Positions 15,619-27,642 of a stretch of 64,000 bases of DNA are shown here, in pieces (position 1 is the first letter of the stretch; every line of letters begins with the position of its first letter). A model generated the notes under the pieces. That model had not been told where the DNA came from. It was given only the letters and a program-made list of their open reading frames with translations, and searched no databases. This stretch comes from Streptomyces sp. RFCAC02 (GTDB lineage: Bacteria > Actinomycetota > Actinomycetes > Streptomycetales > Streptomycetaceae): assembly GCF_004193175.1 (NCBI RefSeq), contig NZ_SAUH01000001.1, forward strand, positions 3,991,001-4,055,000, read 5' to 3'. Both the position numbers and the translations under genes were made by a program.

Positions 15619-16347
15619 TCACAGCGAGGTGAGGCCCTTGACCAGCGTGGTGAGCCCGCCGCCGAGCGCCAGGAGCAGCACGGTCAGGCGGGCCGCCCGC
15701 TCCGGGGTGCGCGGGGCCAGGAAGCGGCCGAGCACCTCGCCGGCCGCGAGCCCGGCGGCGGCCAGCAGCCACACGCGGCCCGTGAGGTGGGGGAGACCCT
15801 TCACCGTGACGGAGAACGCGTTCACGACGACGCCGTAGAACTGCGCGTTCGGCACGAACTCGCGGACCGTCCAGCCGGCGTTCACGGCGTACAGGGACAC
15901 CGCCGGGCCGCCGACACCGGCCGACGCGTTCATCAGACCGCTCGCCGCCCCCGCCGCGACCGCACCCCCGCGCCCCCGCAGCGCCCGCGCCCGCAGCCCC
16001 CGCATCACCAGCAGCACGGCCGCCGTCACCACCACGCCCGTGCAGGTCAGCAGCACCGGGTCCGGCAGACGCACGGCGAGCCACGCGCCGACCGGTACGG
16101 TCACCGCCGCCGCCGCGACGAGCGGCAGCATCGTGGCCGGCCGGACACCGCGCCAGGTCGAGGCGAGCCCCGACGCGCTGATCGCGCCGCTCGCGCAGTT
16201 CGACAGCGCCACCCCGCTCGCCGGACCGAGCAGCAGCGCGAGCCCCGGCACCGCCACCAGCGCGAAACCCACCCCCGTCAGCCGCTGCACCGCAGCCCCC
16301 GCGAAGACGACACAGCCCAGTACGGCGGCGGCCCACTCGGACGACAC
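15619..16347 (-). CDS. TauE/SafE-family membrane exporter
   Basis: A 242-residue protein with about eight membrane helices in two repeats. The family pattern AAVQRLTGVGFALVAVPGLALLLGP is in the first half and the matching SAGVGGPAVSLYAVNAGW in the second. Members move sulfite, sulfoacetate or similar anions; the substrate here is unknown. GTG start with GAGGAG upstream. It is convergent with tam, 10 bases away. Confidence 0.85.
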   Translation of the reverse strand: MSSEWAAAVLGCVVFAGAAVQRLTGVGFALVAVPGLALLLGPASGVALSNCASGAISASGLASTWRGVRPATMLPLVAAAAVTVPVGAWLAVRLPDPVLLTCTGVVVTAAVLLVMRGLRARALRGRGGAVAAGAASGLMNASAGVGGPAVSLYAVNAGWTVREFVPNAQFYGVVVNAFSVTVKGLPHLTGRVWLLAAAGLAAGEVLGRFLAPRTPERAARLTVLLLALGGGLTTLVKGLTSL

Positions 16348-16517
16348 GGACGACTCCTCACCTGGGACGACGGGCGGCGGCCATTCTCGCCGACCGCCGC
16401 GGCGGCCGTCCGGGCGGGCCGCTGTGGGCCGGGCGGGCGAATTCGGCGGCCCGGCGGGACTACCGCGCCCCCGCCGGGTAACCCGCCGCCGCGCACCCGA
16501 CCGGACGGAGACAGGCG

Positions 16518-17072
16518 ATGGCGACCACCCCGGGGGACAGCGGCACGGAACCGGAGGCGGTGAGCCTCCGCCTGCCCGGGCTGCTGCTCGGCGTCGGCCT
16601 CGGCGGCTTCGTCGACGGCATCCTGCTGCACCAGCTCCTCCAGTGGCACCACATGCTGACCAGCACCGACACGGACAGCGTCGGCGTGAAGTACTACGAC
16701 CCCGACACGGTCTCCGGGCTTGAGATGAACACCGTGTGGGACGGCTTCTTCCACACGGTGTGCTGGCTCGCCGTCCTCTCCGGGCTCGCGGTCCTGTACG
16801 CCCGCGTCACGCACGGCCGGCGGCACGTGTGGACGTCCCGCGTGCTGTGGGGCTGGGTCCTGGCCGGGTGGGGGCTGTTCAACGTGGTCGAGGGCATCGT
16901 GGACCACCACATTTTGGGCATCCATCACGTGCGCGGCGGCGGGAGCCAGGTGTGGTGGGACATCGGGTTCCTCGTCCTCGGGGCGCTGCTGATCGCCGCC
17001 GGACACCTGCTGCGGCGCGGCGCCCGTCCCGTCGAGCCCGCCGGGGCGCGCCGTGCGGGGCGGGTCGCCTGA
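16518..17072 (+). CDS. DUF2243 membrane protein
   Basis: A 184-residue protein with four membrane helices and the DUF2243 signature GVGLGGFVDGILLHQLLQWHHMLT plus NVVEGIVDHHILGIHHVR. The many histidines at membrane faces suggest metal or heme handling. Its stop shares a base with the ATG of the CtaG-like gene, so the two are cotranscribed and translationally linked. DUF2243 and CtaG-like genes commonly occur together. Confidence 0.88.
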   Translation: MATTPGDSGTEPEAVSLRLPGLLLGVGLGGFVDGILLHQLLQWHHMLTSTDTDSVGVKYYDPDTVSGLEMNTVWDGFFHTVCWLAVLSGLAVLYARVTHGRRHVWTSRVLWGWVLAGWGLFNVVEGIVDHHILGIHHVRGGGSQVWWDIGFLVLGALLIAAGHLLRRGARPVEPAGARRAGRVA

Positions 17073-17908
17073 TGGACCACGGTACGCACGGCCACGCCGG
17101 CGGGGGAGCGGCCGTCCTGCCCGTGCTGCTGACGCTCCTCGTGCTCCTCGCCTGCGCGTCCGGCTACGTCCTGCTGGCCCGCCGCGCACGGCTCCGCAAC
17201 CCGGCGCGCGGCTGGAGCCCGTGGCGGACGGCCGCGTTCACCGGCGGCATCGCCCTGCTGGCCACCGCCCTCCTGCCGCCCGTCTCGTCCCTCGCGCACG
17301 GCGACTTCCGCGGCCACATGACCCAGCACCTGCTGATCGGCATGTACGCGCCGCTCGGCCTCGTGCTCGGCGCGCCCGTCACGCTGCTCCTGCGGACCCT
17401 GCCCGCGCCGCACGGCCGCCGCCTGACCGCCGTCCTGCACAGCCGGCCCGCCCGGCTCGTCACCCACCCGGCGGTCGCCGTCGCCCTGTCCACGGGCAGC
17501 CTCGCCGCGCTCTACTTCACCCCGCTGTACGGCGCGGCCACGGTGCAGCCGCTCGGGCACTGGCTGCTGCACGCCCATTTCCTGCTGTCCGGCTGCCTGT
17601 TCGCGCACGCCATCGCGGGTCCGGACCCGGCGCCCGCCCGGCCCGGCGTGCGCACGCGCCTGGTGTACCTCGGCTGCGCCATCGCCGCGCACGCCGTGGT
17701 GGCGCAATTGCTGTACGGCGGTTTCTGGACGCGGGTCCACGTGCCCGTCGCCGAGCTGCGGGGCGGCGCGGAGATCATGTACTACGGCGGTGACCTCGCC
17801 GAACTCCTCGCCGCCGCCGCCCTCGTCGCGACCTGGCGGCCCGGCCGCGGCCCGGTCCCCGCGACGCCGGTGGCGCCGGCGCGGCGTCGGAGCGTCAGGG
17901 CAGGGTGA
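17072..17908 (+). CDS. Cytochrome c oxidase assembly protein, CtaG/Caa3 type
   Basis: A 278-residue, seven-helix protein of the caa3-type CtaG family. Conserved pieces: HGDFRGHMTQHLLIGMYAPLGLVLGAPVTLLLRTLP, HWLLHAHFLLSGCLFAHAIAG, and EIMYYGGDLAELLAAAAL. The histidine pairs are probable copper ligands used in maturing heme-copper oxidase. ATG at 17072 overlaps the DUF2243 stop. The C-terminus runs 14 bases into the end of the convergent map gene. Confidence 0.88.
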   Translation: MDHGTHGHAGGGAAVLPVLLTLLVLLACASGYVLLARRARLRNPARGWSPWRTAAFTGGIALLATALLPPVSSLAHGDFRGHMTQHLLIGMYAPLGLVLGAPVTLLLRTLPAPHGRRLTAVLHSRPARLVTHPAVAVALSTGSLAALYFTPLYGAATVQPLGHWLLHAHFLLSGCLFAHAIAGPDPAPARPGVRTRLVYLGCAIAAHAVVAQLLYGGFWTRVHVPVAELRGGAEIMYYGGDLAELLAAAALVATWRPGRGPVPATPVAPARRRSVRAG

Positions 17909-18662
17909 GGACGCGCGGGCCGTCCTCCGTGATGGCGACGGTGTGCTCCATGTGGGCGGCCCGGCTGCCGTCGGTCGTGCGCAGCGTCCAGCCGTCGGGC
18001 GCGGTGGCGTACGCGTCCAGGCCGCCGGCCAGGAACATCGGCTCGATCGCGAGCACCAGGCCGGGGCGCAGCGGGTAGCCGCGCCCCGGGCGGCCGCGGT
18101 TCGGCACGGACGGGTCCTCGTGCATGCGGCGCCCGATGCCGTGCCCGCCGTAGTCCGGCAGGACGCCGTACCCGCCCTCGTCGGCGACCCGCCCGATGGC
18201 GTGCGAGATGTCGCCGATGCGGTTGCCGGGGACGGCGGCGGCGATGCCGGCGTCCAGGGCGCGCCGGGTCGCCTCCAGCAGCGCCGCGTCGTCCTCGCGC
18301 GGCGTGCCGACGGTGAACGTGACGGCGGCGTCGCCCGCCCAGCCGTCGAGCTCGGCGCCGCAGTCGACGCCGATCAGGTCCCCGTCGCGCAGGCGGTAGT
18401 CCGTGGGGATGCCGTGGACGACGGCGTCGTTCACCGAGGTGCAGATCACCGCGGGGAAGGGCGTGGGGGCGAACGACGGCCGGTAGCCGAGGAACGGGGA
18501 CGTGGCGCCCGCCTCGTCGAGGACCGCGCGGGCCGCCCCGTCCAGCTCCCGCAGCGACACGCCGACGTCCGCCGCCGCCCGTACGGCGGCCAGGGCCTGC
18601 CCCACGACACGCCCGGCCTCCCGCATCGCGTCCACCCCGGCAGGGGTCTTGATCTCCACCAT
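17895..18662 (-). CDS. map: Methionine aminopeptidase, type I
   Basis: A 255-residue type Ia methionine aminopeptidase removing N-terminal Met. All five metal ligands are visible: the two Asp in GVDCGAELDGWAGDAAVTF, His in GGHGIGRRMHEDP, Glu in LAIEPMFL, and Glu in HMEHTVAI. CTSVNDAVVHGIP is the usual substrate loop. It is divergent from a small XRE regulator. Streptomycetes carry several map genes; this one is probably a regulated paralogue. Confidence 0.94.
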   Translation of the reverse strand: MVEIKTPAGVDAMREAGRVVGQALAAVRAAADVGVSLRELDGAARAVLDEAGATSPFLGYRPSFAPTPFPAVICTSVNDAVVHGIPTDYRLRDGDLIGVDCGAELDGWAGDAAVTFTVGTPREDDAALLEATRRALDAGIAAAVPGNRIGDISHAIGRVADEGGYGVLPDYGGHGIGRRMHEDPSVPNRGRPGRGYPLRPGLVLAIEPMFLAGGLDAYATAPDGWTLRTTDGSRAAHMEHTVAITEDGPRVLTLP

Positions 18663-18710
18663 CGTGCCTGTTCCTCCAACGCCGGAAAGCGGCGCACGGC
18701 GCCGCGTCCA

Positions 18711-18732
18711 ATACTTATACCGGTATTAGTAT
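18711..18732. promoter_or_regulatory. 22-bp palindrome between map and xre
   Basis: A 22-base palindrome centred on ATACCGGTAT with only one mismatched pair. It lies 8 bases before the XRE gene start and 49 bases from the map start. TATACC/TATTAG elements inside it resemble -10 boxes, so binding would block promoters on both sides. It is the obvious operator for the XRE protein. Confidence 0.72.
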
Positions 18733-18739
18733 CACGACC

Positions 18740-19015
18740 ATGGTGAGAACCCCCCTGACCCCGTGGGAGCGCGAGCGCGGCGAGCGCTTCGGCGCGCTGC
18801 TGCGCCGGGCACGCGGCGAGCGCAGCATGGTCGAGATCGCGGCGGCCGCCGGAGTGTCGGCGGAGACGCTGCGCAAGATCGAGACGGGCCGGGCGCCGAC
18901 GCCGGCCTTCTTCACGGTCGCGGCGCTGGCCGGCGCGCTCGGGCTGTCCCTGGACGAGCTGGTGGCGGCGTGCGCGCCGGAGGACGAACGGCTCGGGGAG
19001 GCGCTGTCGGCCTGA
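18740..19015 (+). CDS. Small XRE-family regulator
   Basis: A 91-residue protein consisting almost entirely of a lambda-Cro-type HTH: FGALLRRARGERSMVEIAAAAGVSAETLRKIETGRAPTPAFFTVAALAGALGLSLDELVAAC. Residues 30-60 form the recognition unit. It is divergent from map across the palindrome at 18711-18732, which suggests autoregulation plus control of map. No ligand domain is present. Confidence 0.9.
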   Translation: MVRTPLTPWERERGERFGALLRRARGERSMVEIAAAAGVSAETLRKIETGRAPTPAFFTVAALAGALGLSLDELVAACAPEDERLGEALSA

Positions 19016-19125
19016 GCCACCGGGCATGAATCGTTAAAAAAATCCGTCGGCGGGCGGCAACCTTTCCCCCGCCCGCGGCGACCTCGGGTTGGTCATGTCC
19101 CCCACAACCAACCCGAGGAGACAGC

Positions 19126-21021
19126 GTGTCCCCTGCACCAGGACGCAGGCACGGGCGCGGTCGCAGCCGCCCCCGGGGTCTGGTCACCACCCTGCTCGCC
19201 GCCACGCTCGCCGCCGCCGGCCTCGCCGCCCAGCCCGGTACGGCCGCCGCGAGCGCCGACACCGCCGCCGTCCAGGACGTCCGGCCGCTCGCCCAGCTGG
19301 AGAACCTCGACCGCGGCCTCGTCAGCGTGCACACCGGCGACGGCAACCTCGTGAGCTGGCGCTACCTCGCGAGCGACCCGGACGACGTGGCGTTCAACCT
19401 CTACCGGGGCGATCTCAAGGTCAACAGCAGCCCCATCACCGGCGCGACCAACTACTTCCACGCCGGCGCGCCCAACTACGCCGACTACCGCGTCCGCCCC
19501 GTCGTGAACGGCGTGGAGCAGGCGTTCTCGCCGCACGCCATCCAGTTCCGGCCCGGCTACTACGACGTCCCGATCGAGCCCCCCGCCGGCGGCAGCGTCA
19601 ACGGATCCAGCTATACGTACAACGCCAACGACGCCTCCGTCGGCGACCTGAACGGCGACGGCACGCTGGAGTTCGTCCTCAAGTGGGACCCGAGCAACTC
19701 GAAGGACAACTCCCAGTCCGGCTACACCGGCAACACCATCATCGACGCCTACACCCTCTCCGGCGAGCGGCTGTGGCGCATCGATCTCGGCCGCAACATC
19801 CGCTCCGGCGCGCACTACACGCAGTTCCAGGTCTACGACTACGACGGCGACGGGTCCGCCGAAGTGGCGATGAAGACCGCGGACGGCACGGTGGACGGCC
19901 GCGGCACGGTCATCGGCAGCGCGAGCGCCGACCACCGCAACTCCAGCGGCTACGTCCTGTCCGGCCCCGAGTACCTCACCGTCTTCGACGGGGAGACGGG
20001 CGCCGCCCTCGACACCGTCGACTACGTCCCCGGCCGGGGCAGCGTGTCGTCCTGGGGCGACTCGTACGGCAACCGCGTGGACCGGTTCCTCGCCGGGACC
20101 GCCTACCTCGACGGCGACCGCCCCTCCCTCATCATGGCCCGCGGCTACTACACCCGCACCGTGATCGCGGCCTGGGACTTCCGCAACGGGCAGCTCACCC
20201 GCCGCTGGACGTTCGACACCAACAGCTCCACGAACGTCGGCCGCGGCTACGACGGGCAGGGCAGCCACAGCCTGTCCATCGGCGACGTGGACCGCGACGG
20301 CCGCGACGAGATCGTCTACGGCGCGATGGCCGTCGACGACAACGGCTACGCCCTGTGGACGACGCGCACCGGTCACGGCGACGCCCAGCACCTCGGCGAC
20401 TTCGACCCGAACAGCGCGGGACTCGAGTACTTCAAGGTGTCCGAGTCGAGCAGCCAACCGTCGTCGCTGCGCGTCAACCCGGCGAACGGGCAGATCGTGT
20501 GGCAGACCGCCTCGGGCTCCGACAACGGCCGGGGTGTCGCGGGCGACATCAACCCGAACAACGCCGGGGGCGAGTTCTGGTCGGCGGCCGACTCGACGCT
20601 GCGGGGCCTGTCGGGATCCTCGGTGGGCCGCGAGCCGTCGAGCGTCAACTTCCTCGCCTGGTGGGACGGCGACCCGAGCCGTGAGCTGCTCGACGGGACG
20701 CACATCGACAAGTGGGGCAGCGGCGGCGACACCCGGCTGCTGACCGGCTCGGGCGTGGCGTCCAACAACGGCACGAAGGCCACTCCGGCGCTCTCCGGCG
20801 ACATCCTCGGCGACTGGCGCGAGGAGGTCGTGTGGCGCACGAGCGACAACCGCGCGCTGCGCATCTACTCGACGCCGATCGAGACGGACCTGCGCATCAC
20901 GACGCTGCTGCAGGACCGGATGTACCGGACGGGCCTGGCGTGGCAGAACACGGCCTACAACCAGCCCCCGCACCCGTCGTTCTTCCTCGGCACGGGGATG
21001 GGTACGGCGCCGCGTCCCTGA
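19126..21021 (+). CDS. Secreted rhamnogalacturonan lyase, PL11 family
   Basis: A 631-residue polysaccharide lyase of the YesW/YesX type that cleaves the rhamnogalacturonan I backbone of pectin by beta-elimination. The N-terminus is a signal peptide (Arg-rich start, LVTTLLAATLAAAGLAAQPGTAAASA). A fibronectin-like segment follows (LENLDRGLVSVHTGDGNLVSWRYLASDP), then an eight-bladed propeller with calcium-type loops such as DLNGDGTLEF, DYDGDGSAEVAMKTADGT, DVDRDGRDEIVYG, SGDILGDWREEVVWR. GTG start with CGAGGAGA upstream. It indicates extracellular plant-cell-wall use. Confidence 0.94.
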   Translation: MSPAPGRRHGRGRSRPRGLVTTLLAATLAAAGLAAQPGTAAASADTAAVQDVRPLAQLENLDRGLVSVHTGDGNLVSWRYLASDPDDVAFNLYRGDLKVNSSPITGATNYFHAGAPNYADYRVRPVVNGVEQAFSPHAIQFRPGYYDVPIEPPAGGSVNGSSYTYNANDASVGDLNGDGTLEFVLKWDPSNSKDNSQSGYTGNTIIDAYTLSGERLWRIDLGRNIRSGAHYTQFQVYDYDGDGSAEVAMKTADGTVDGRGTVIGSASADHRNSSGYVLSGPEYLTVFDGETGAALDTVDYVPGRGSVSSWGDSYGNRVDRFLAGTAYLDGDRPSLIMARGYYTRTVIAAWDFRNGQLTRRWTFDTNSSTNVGRGYDGQGSHSLSIGDVDRDGRDEIVYGAMAVDDNGYALWTTRTGHGDAQHLGDFDPNSAGLEYFKVSESSSQPSSLRVNPANGQIVWQTASGSDNGRGVAGDINPNNAGGEFWSAADSTLRGLSGSSVGREPSSVNFLAWWDGDPSRELLDGTHIDKWGSGGDTRLLTGSGVASNNGTKATPALSGDILGDWREEVVWRTSDNRALRIYSTPIETDLRITTLLQDRMYRTGLAWQNTAYNQPPHPSFFLGTGMGTAPRP

Positions 21022-21157
21022 CGTGGCGTCAAGGGAGCAACCCGACCGGGCCACGAGGTTGGTCTCAACGGGTGAACGGCGGCAACCGAATCCCTCCGGA
21101 CGCGTTGTTCAGGGCGCTCGACACACAGGGCATCCCAGAACTCGGAAGGACAAGCCA

Positions 21158-21562
21158 GTGATCAAGAAGACGCTCGCCACGGTTGCCATCGCGGCCTCCG
21201 CCTTTGCCGTTGCCGGTGCCGCTGCCGCCCCGGCGATGGCGATCGGTGGCGACGAGGAGGGCACCAGCTCGGTCAACGGCAACGGCAGCGACCAGGTCTA
21301 CGGCAACACCACCACCGGTGGGTACATGAGCCCGAACATCTCCCTGGTCAACGGTTCGCTGAACAAGCCGTGCATCGCCGTTCCGAACCTCCAGGCCCAG
21401 AACATCGTCGGCCTGGTCAACGTCGGCCTGCAGGACGTCATCACCGGCGACCCGCAGCAGAACTGCACCGAGAACTCCACGCAGACCGACGGCGACGACC
21501 CGCTGTCGCACATCCTCTCGGACCTGTCCCTCCTGTCGGAGAACGGCGTCTCGAAGCACTGA
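21158..21562 (+). CDS. Rodlin-type secreted surface protein
   Basis: A 134-residue secreted protein resembling RdlA/RdlB, which form the rodlet layer of Streptomyces aerial hyphae and spores with chaplins. Signal peptide MIKKTLATVAIAASAFAVAG to about AMA; mature part with GNGSDQVYGNTTTGGYMSPNISLVNGSLNKPCIAVPNLQAQNIVGLVNV, QQNCTENSTQ, and DPLSHILSDLSLLSENG. Two Cys are conserved. GTG start with GGAAGGA upstream. S. coelicolor carries two divergent rodlin genes; only one is seen here. Confidence 0.88.
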   Translation: MIKKTLATVAIAASAFAVAGAAAAPAMAIGGDEEGTSSVNGNGSDQVYGNTTTGGYMSPNISLVNGSLNKPCIAVPNLQAQNIVGLVNVGLQDVITGDPQQNCTENSTQTDGDDPLSHILSDLSLLSENGVSKH

Positions 21563-21611
21563 GGATCTGCGGACCCGGGTTCTTCGGCCTTCTGACCGGC
21601 GTTCCGCGAGC

Positions 21612-21650
21612 CGCGGCCCCCTCCCCCGCCACCCCGGGGAGGGGGCCGCG
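21612..21650. terminator. Strong bidirectional terminator (rodlin/tetR)
   Basis: A 15-bp perfect inverted repeat (CGCGGCCCCCTCCCC at 21612-21626 and its complement at 21636-21650) with a 9-nt loop between the convergent rodlin and TetR genes, followed by a short T-rich stretch. Confidence 0.85.
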
Positions 21651-21686
21651 TTCTGCTGTCCGCGCCCCACCTGCCGCGCCGGGCCG

Positions 21687-22370
21687 CTACGTCCTGCGGC
21701 GGCCGACGAGCTTCGGGTCGTGTTCGAGGCCCTGGAGGCCGTGCCACGCCAGGTTCACGAGGTGCGCGGCCACGTCGCCCTTGCGGGGGCGCCGCACGTT
21801 GAGCCACCACTGGCCCGTCAGCGCGACCATGCCGACGAGCGCCTGCGCGTACATCGGGGCGAGCTTCGCGTCGAAACCGCGGCTCTTGAACTCGTGCCCC
21901 AGGATGTCCTCGACCTTGGTGGCGATGTCGCCGATGAGCGACGCGAACGTGCCCGTCGACTGCGCCACCGGCGAGTCGCGCACGAGGATGTGGAAGCCGT
22001 CCGTGAACTGCTCGATGTAGTCCAGCAGGGCGAACGCCGCCTGCTCCAGCAGCTCGCGTGGATGCCCGGCGGTCAGCGCGCCGGTGACCATCCCCAGCAG
22101 GCGGCTCATCTCGCGGTCCACCACGACCGCGTAGAGCCCTTCCTTCCCCCCGAAGTGCTCGTAGACGACCGGTTTGGACACGCCGGCCTTGGCGGCGATC
22201 TCCTCGACCGACGTGCCCTCGAATCCGCGCTCCGCGAAGAGCGTGCGGCCGATGTCCAGCAGTTGTTCCCGTCGCTCGGTGCCGGTCATCCGGCGCCGGG
22301 GGCCGCCCCGCCGCCCGGAGCGTGCGGGTCGGCCCTTGCCGCTGTCCTGGATGCTGTTGTCGGTCGCCAC
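21687..22370 (-). CDS. TetR-family regulator (desaturase operon)
   Basis: A 227-residue TetR protein: RREQLLDIGRTLFAERGFEGTSVEEIAAKAGVSKPVVYEHFGGKEGLYAVVVDREMSRLL is the HTH (about residues 30-90). A helical ligand-binding domain follows. A basic Gly/Arg-rich N-terminal tail precedes it. The GTG start is 7 bases after the desaturase stop on the same strand, so the pair is one operon. Control of membrane lipid desaturation is the likely role. Confidence 0.9.
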   Translation of the reverse strand: MATDNSIQDSGKGRPARSGRRGGPRRRMTGTERREQLLDIGRTLFAERGFEGTSVEEIAAKAGVSKPVVYEHFGGKEGLYAVVVDREMSRLLGMVTGALTAGHPRELLEQAAFALLDYIEQFTDGFHILVRDSPVAQSTGTFASLIGDIATKVEDILGHEFKSRGFDAKLAPMYAQALVGMVALTGQWWLNVRRPRKGDVAAHLVNLAWHGLQGLEHDPKLVGRRRT

Positions 22371-22377
22371 GCCCCCA

Positions 22378-23445
22378 TCATGCCGCGCGGGACGCGGTCG
22401 TTTCCTTCCGGTTTACGGCACTGCCCGACTCATCCGCGGTCGTTTTGTTACGCTTCGCGTCGATTCGCGACTGCTTGGGCCAGCGGACGTCGTACACCCA
22501 GCCGGCCTTCTCGAACCAGCGGATCAGCCGCGCGCTGGAGTCGAGCTGCCACCGGTCGACGCCGTGCCGCGCGCACGTCGGATCGGCGTGGTGCAGGTTG
22601 TGCCAGGACTCGCCGCACGACAGGACGGCGAGCCACCAGACGTTCCCCGAGCGGTCGCGCGACCGGAAGGGCCGCTTCCCCACCGCGTGGCAGATGGAGT
22701 TGATCGACCAGGTGACGTGGTGCAGCAGCGCGATCCGTACCAGCGAGCCCCAGAACAGCGCCGTCGCCGCGCCCTGCCACGACCAGGTGACGAGACCGCC
22801 GATCGCCGCCGGCGCCGCGATCGACACGACCGTCCACAGCACGAACTGCCGCGAGATCCGCCGGATGTCCGGGTCCTTGATCAGGTCGGGGGCGTACTTG
22901 CGCTGGTCCGTGTGCTCGGTGTCGAACATCCAGGCCATGTGCGCCCACCACAGGCCCTTCAGGAGCGCGGGCAGCGTCTCCCCGTAGCGCCAGGGTGAGT
23001 GCGGATCGCCCTCGGCGTCCGAGTGCTGGTGGTGCTTGCGGTGGTCCGCGACCCAGCGGACGAGCGGCCCCTCGACGGCGAGCGACCCGGCGATCGCGAG
23101 CGCGATCCGCATCGGCCGCCGCGCCTTGAACGCGCTGTGCGTGAAGTGCCGGTGGAACCCGATCGTGATGCCGTGGCAGCCGAGGAAGTAGAACGCCGTC
23201 ATCAGCCCGAGGTCGAGCCAGCTCACCCCCCAGCCCCACGCGAGCGGCACCGCCGCCACCAGCGCGATGAACGGCACCACGATGAACAGCAGCAGCGCCA
23301 CCTGCTCCACCGACGTGCGCTGCTCACCGCCCAGGGTGGCGGTCGGCAGCGCGGTCTCGTCGCCGGACACCGGCACGGGCTCCCCGGCGGGTGCCTGCGG
23401 CCCGTCGGGCGGCGCGGTCACCGCCGATTCAGGGGAAGAAGTCAT
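22378..23445 (-). CDS. Acyl-CoA (delta-9 type) fatty acid desaturase
   Basis: A 355-residue membrane-bound di-iron desaturase. The three histidine boxes are complete: GFHRHFTHSAF, DHRKHHQHSD, and SWHNLHHADP. Hydrophobic pairs near residues 45-90 and 185-230 form the membrane part. It introduces a cis double bond in acyl chains with O2 and an electron donor. The gene is divergent from ppc and cotranscribed with the TetR gene. ATG 23445 was chosen because the frame upstream is low-complexity. Confidence 0.93.
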   Translation of the reverse strand: MTSSPESAVTAPPDGPQAPAGEPVPVSGDETALPTATLGGEQRTSVEQVALLLFIVVPFIALVAAVPLAWGWGVSWLDLGLMTAFYFLGCHGITIGFHRHFTHSAFKARRPMRIALAIAGSLAVEGPLVRWVADHRKHHQHSDAEGDPHSPWRYGETLPALLKGLWWAHMAWMFDTEHTDQRKYAPDLIKDPDIRRISRQFVLWTVVSIAAPAAIGGLVTWSWQGAATALFWGSLVRIALLHHVTWSINSICHAVGKRPFRSRDRSGNVWWLAVLSCGESWHNLHHADPTCARHGVDRWQLDSSARLIRWFEKAGWVYDVRWPKQSRIDAKRNKTTADESGSAVNRKETTASRAA

Positions 23446-23720
23446 GAACGTCCTCGGTCGTGGGGGGTGGGGGAGGTTTGAGGAGACGGCCCGCACGGGA
23501 ATGGAGCGCCCGGTCAGGAAGGCGCCACCGGCTACGCGGCCGTAACCTACGGTGTCGTAAGTATTGCAGGCGGCGACGACGCCGCAGGCCCCGAGACCAC
23601 TTCCGACCGCACCCCGGCGGTCGCGTGACGGCGCCTGACTACGATTGACCCGTCGGACAGCGCGGTCCGGTCACGAGCCCCATGACCTGCCAAGAGAACG
23701 AGCTGCGAGGAGCCGCACCC

Positions 23721-26495
<2,775 letters not shown>

Positions 26496-26528
26496 GCCCG
26501 CGCGGCGGGCCGGTCCGGCCGGGCGCGG

Positions 26529-27368
26529 TCAGCCCGTGCGGACCGGCACGCCGACGGCGGCGCGGGCGCCCAGGTCGAGGCCGAGCAGGCCGTCGAGGCC
26601 GGGGAAGCGCCGCAGCATCGCCTCCTTGAGGGCGTCCGCGTCCCGCGCCCGCTCCGCCTCCTCGCCGAACGCGGCGAGGTAGGCGCGGGTGAACGCGATC
26701 ACCGACGGGTCGGTCGCGGTGTCGGGCGCGCGGTGGCCGGGGACGACGAAGGCGGCGTCCAGCGTCTCCGCCTCGGCGAGCACCGCGTCCCAGGCGGCCC
26801 GCGCGGCGGGGGACGGCGCGGCGGCCGTCCACGGGTGGAGGCCGGCGGATAGGGGGGCGCCGCCGATCAGCGCGCGGTCCTCGGGCTGCCACAGGTACTG
26901 CGTGCGGGGCGTCAGCTCCGGGTCGGACGGCACGCCGCCGCGCACCTCGAACACCCGCCCCTCCAGCTCCAGCGCGGACCCGGCCAGCGGTTCGGGGACG
27001 ACGACCGAGCCGGCCAGGTTGGCGCCGAGATTCCGCCACGCGGCGCGGTGCCGTTCCGCGCCGGCGGCGATGCGGTCCGCCGTGCCGGGCGGCGCGACGA
27101 ACCGGGCGCCGGGGAACGCGTCCCTGACCACTTCGAGGCCGAGCCAGCAGTCCGGGTCGGGCGTGCCGACGAACACGGTCGTGAGGCGCCTGCCCGAGTC
27201 CAGCAGCCCGGCGACGACCCGGTGCTGCTCGGCGAGTGTGAACTGCCCGTCCACGAGGAGGACGTCGCGCTCGCCCATGACCATGACGGACGTCTTGTGC
27301 AGGCCGGGACCGCCCGCCGTGTGGACGGCGTACGACAGCGCGGGGGTCGGCACGGGCGGCGGGGACAT
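26529..27368 (-). CDS. Metallo-beta-lactamase-fold protein with degenerate metal site
   Basis: A 279-residue MBL-fold protein: VMGERDVLLVDGQFTLAEQHRVVAGLLDSGRRLTTVFV, then GTPDPDCWLGLEVVRDAFPGA, and FVVPGHRAP. Relatives have HPDADH at the first metal site; here both His are replaced (Thr and Cys), leaving the two Asp. The later His in the VPGHR loop remains. Metal-dependent hydrolysis is doubtful; it may be a pseudoenzyme. ATG 27368 chosen; longer frames upstream are basic and unconvincing. Confidence 0.72.
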   Translation of the reverse strand: MSPPPVPTPALSYAVHTAGGPGLHKTSVMVMGERDVLLVDGQFTLAEQHRVVAGLLDSGRRLTTVFVGTPDPDCWLGLEVVRDAFPGARFVAPPGTADRIAAGAERHRAAWRNLGANLAGSVVVPEPLAGSALELEGRVFEVRGGVPSDPELTPRTQYLWQPEDRALIGGAPLSAGLHPWTAAAPSPAARAAWDAVLAEAETLDAAFVVPGHRAPDTATDPSVIAFTRAYLAAFGEEAERARDADALKEAMLRRFPGLDGLLGLDLGARAAVGVPVRTG

Positions 27369-27642
27369 GCCCCAAGCGAAGCACGGCGGGGCGCGGGCCG
27401 CATTCCGGTGCGGCGGGCGGGGCGGCGCGGCAAACCCGCGCAACGGAATCCCGCGGAAAGTGACCCGATCCTGCCGGTGACCCGCGCAACCCTTTCCGGC
27501 CGGTGATCGCCGTAAACTTCCGGCGCCCTGTTGATTGTTTCGGGAAACCCGGGTCAACGCGGTGACGTGTTTCTCGCCCCGGGGTTAGCGTGGGCGCCGC
27601 CCCGGGGAATTCACCGAGTTTCGAACGAGCAGAGGAATTTCC

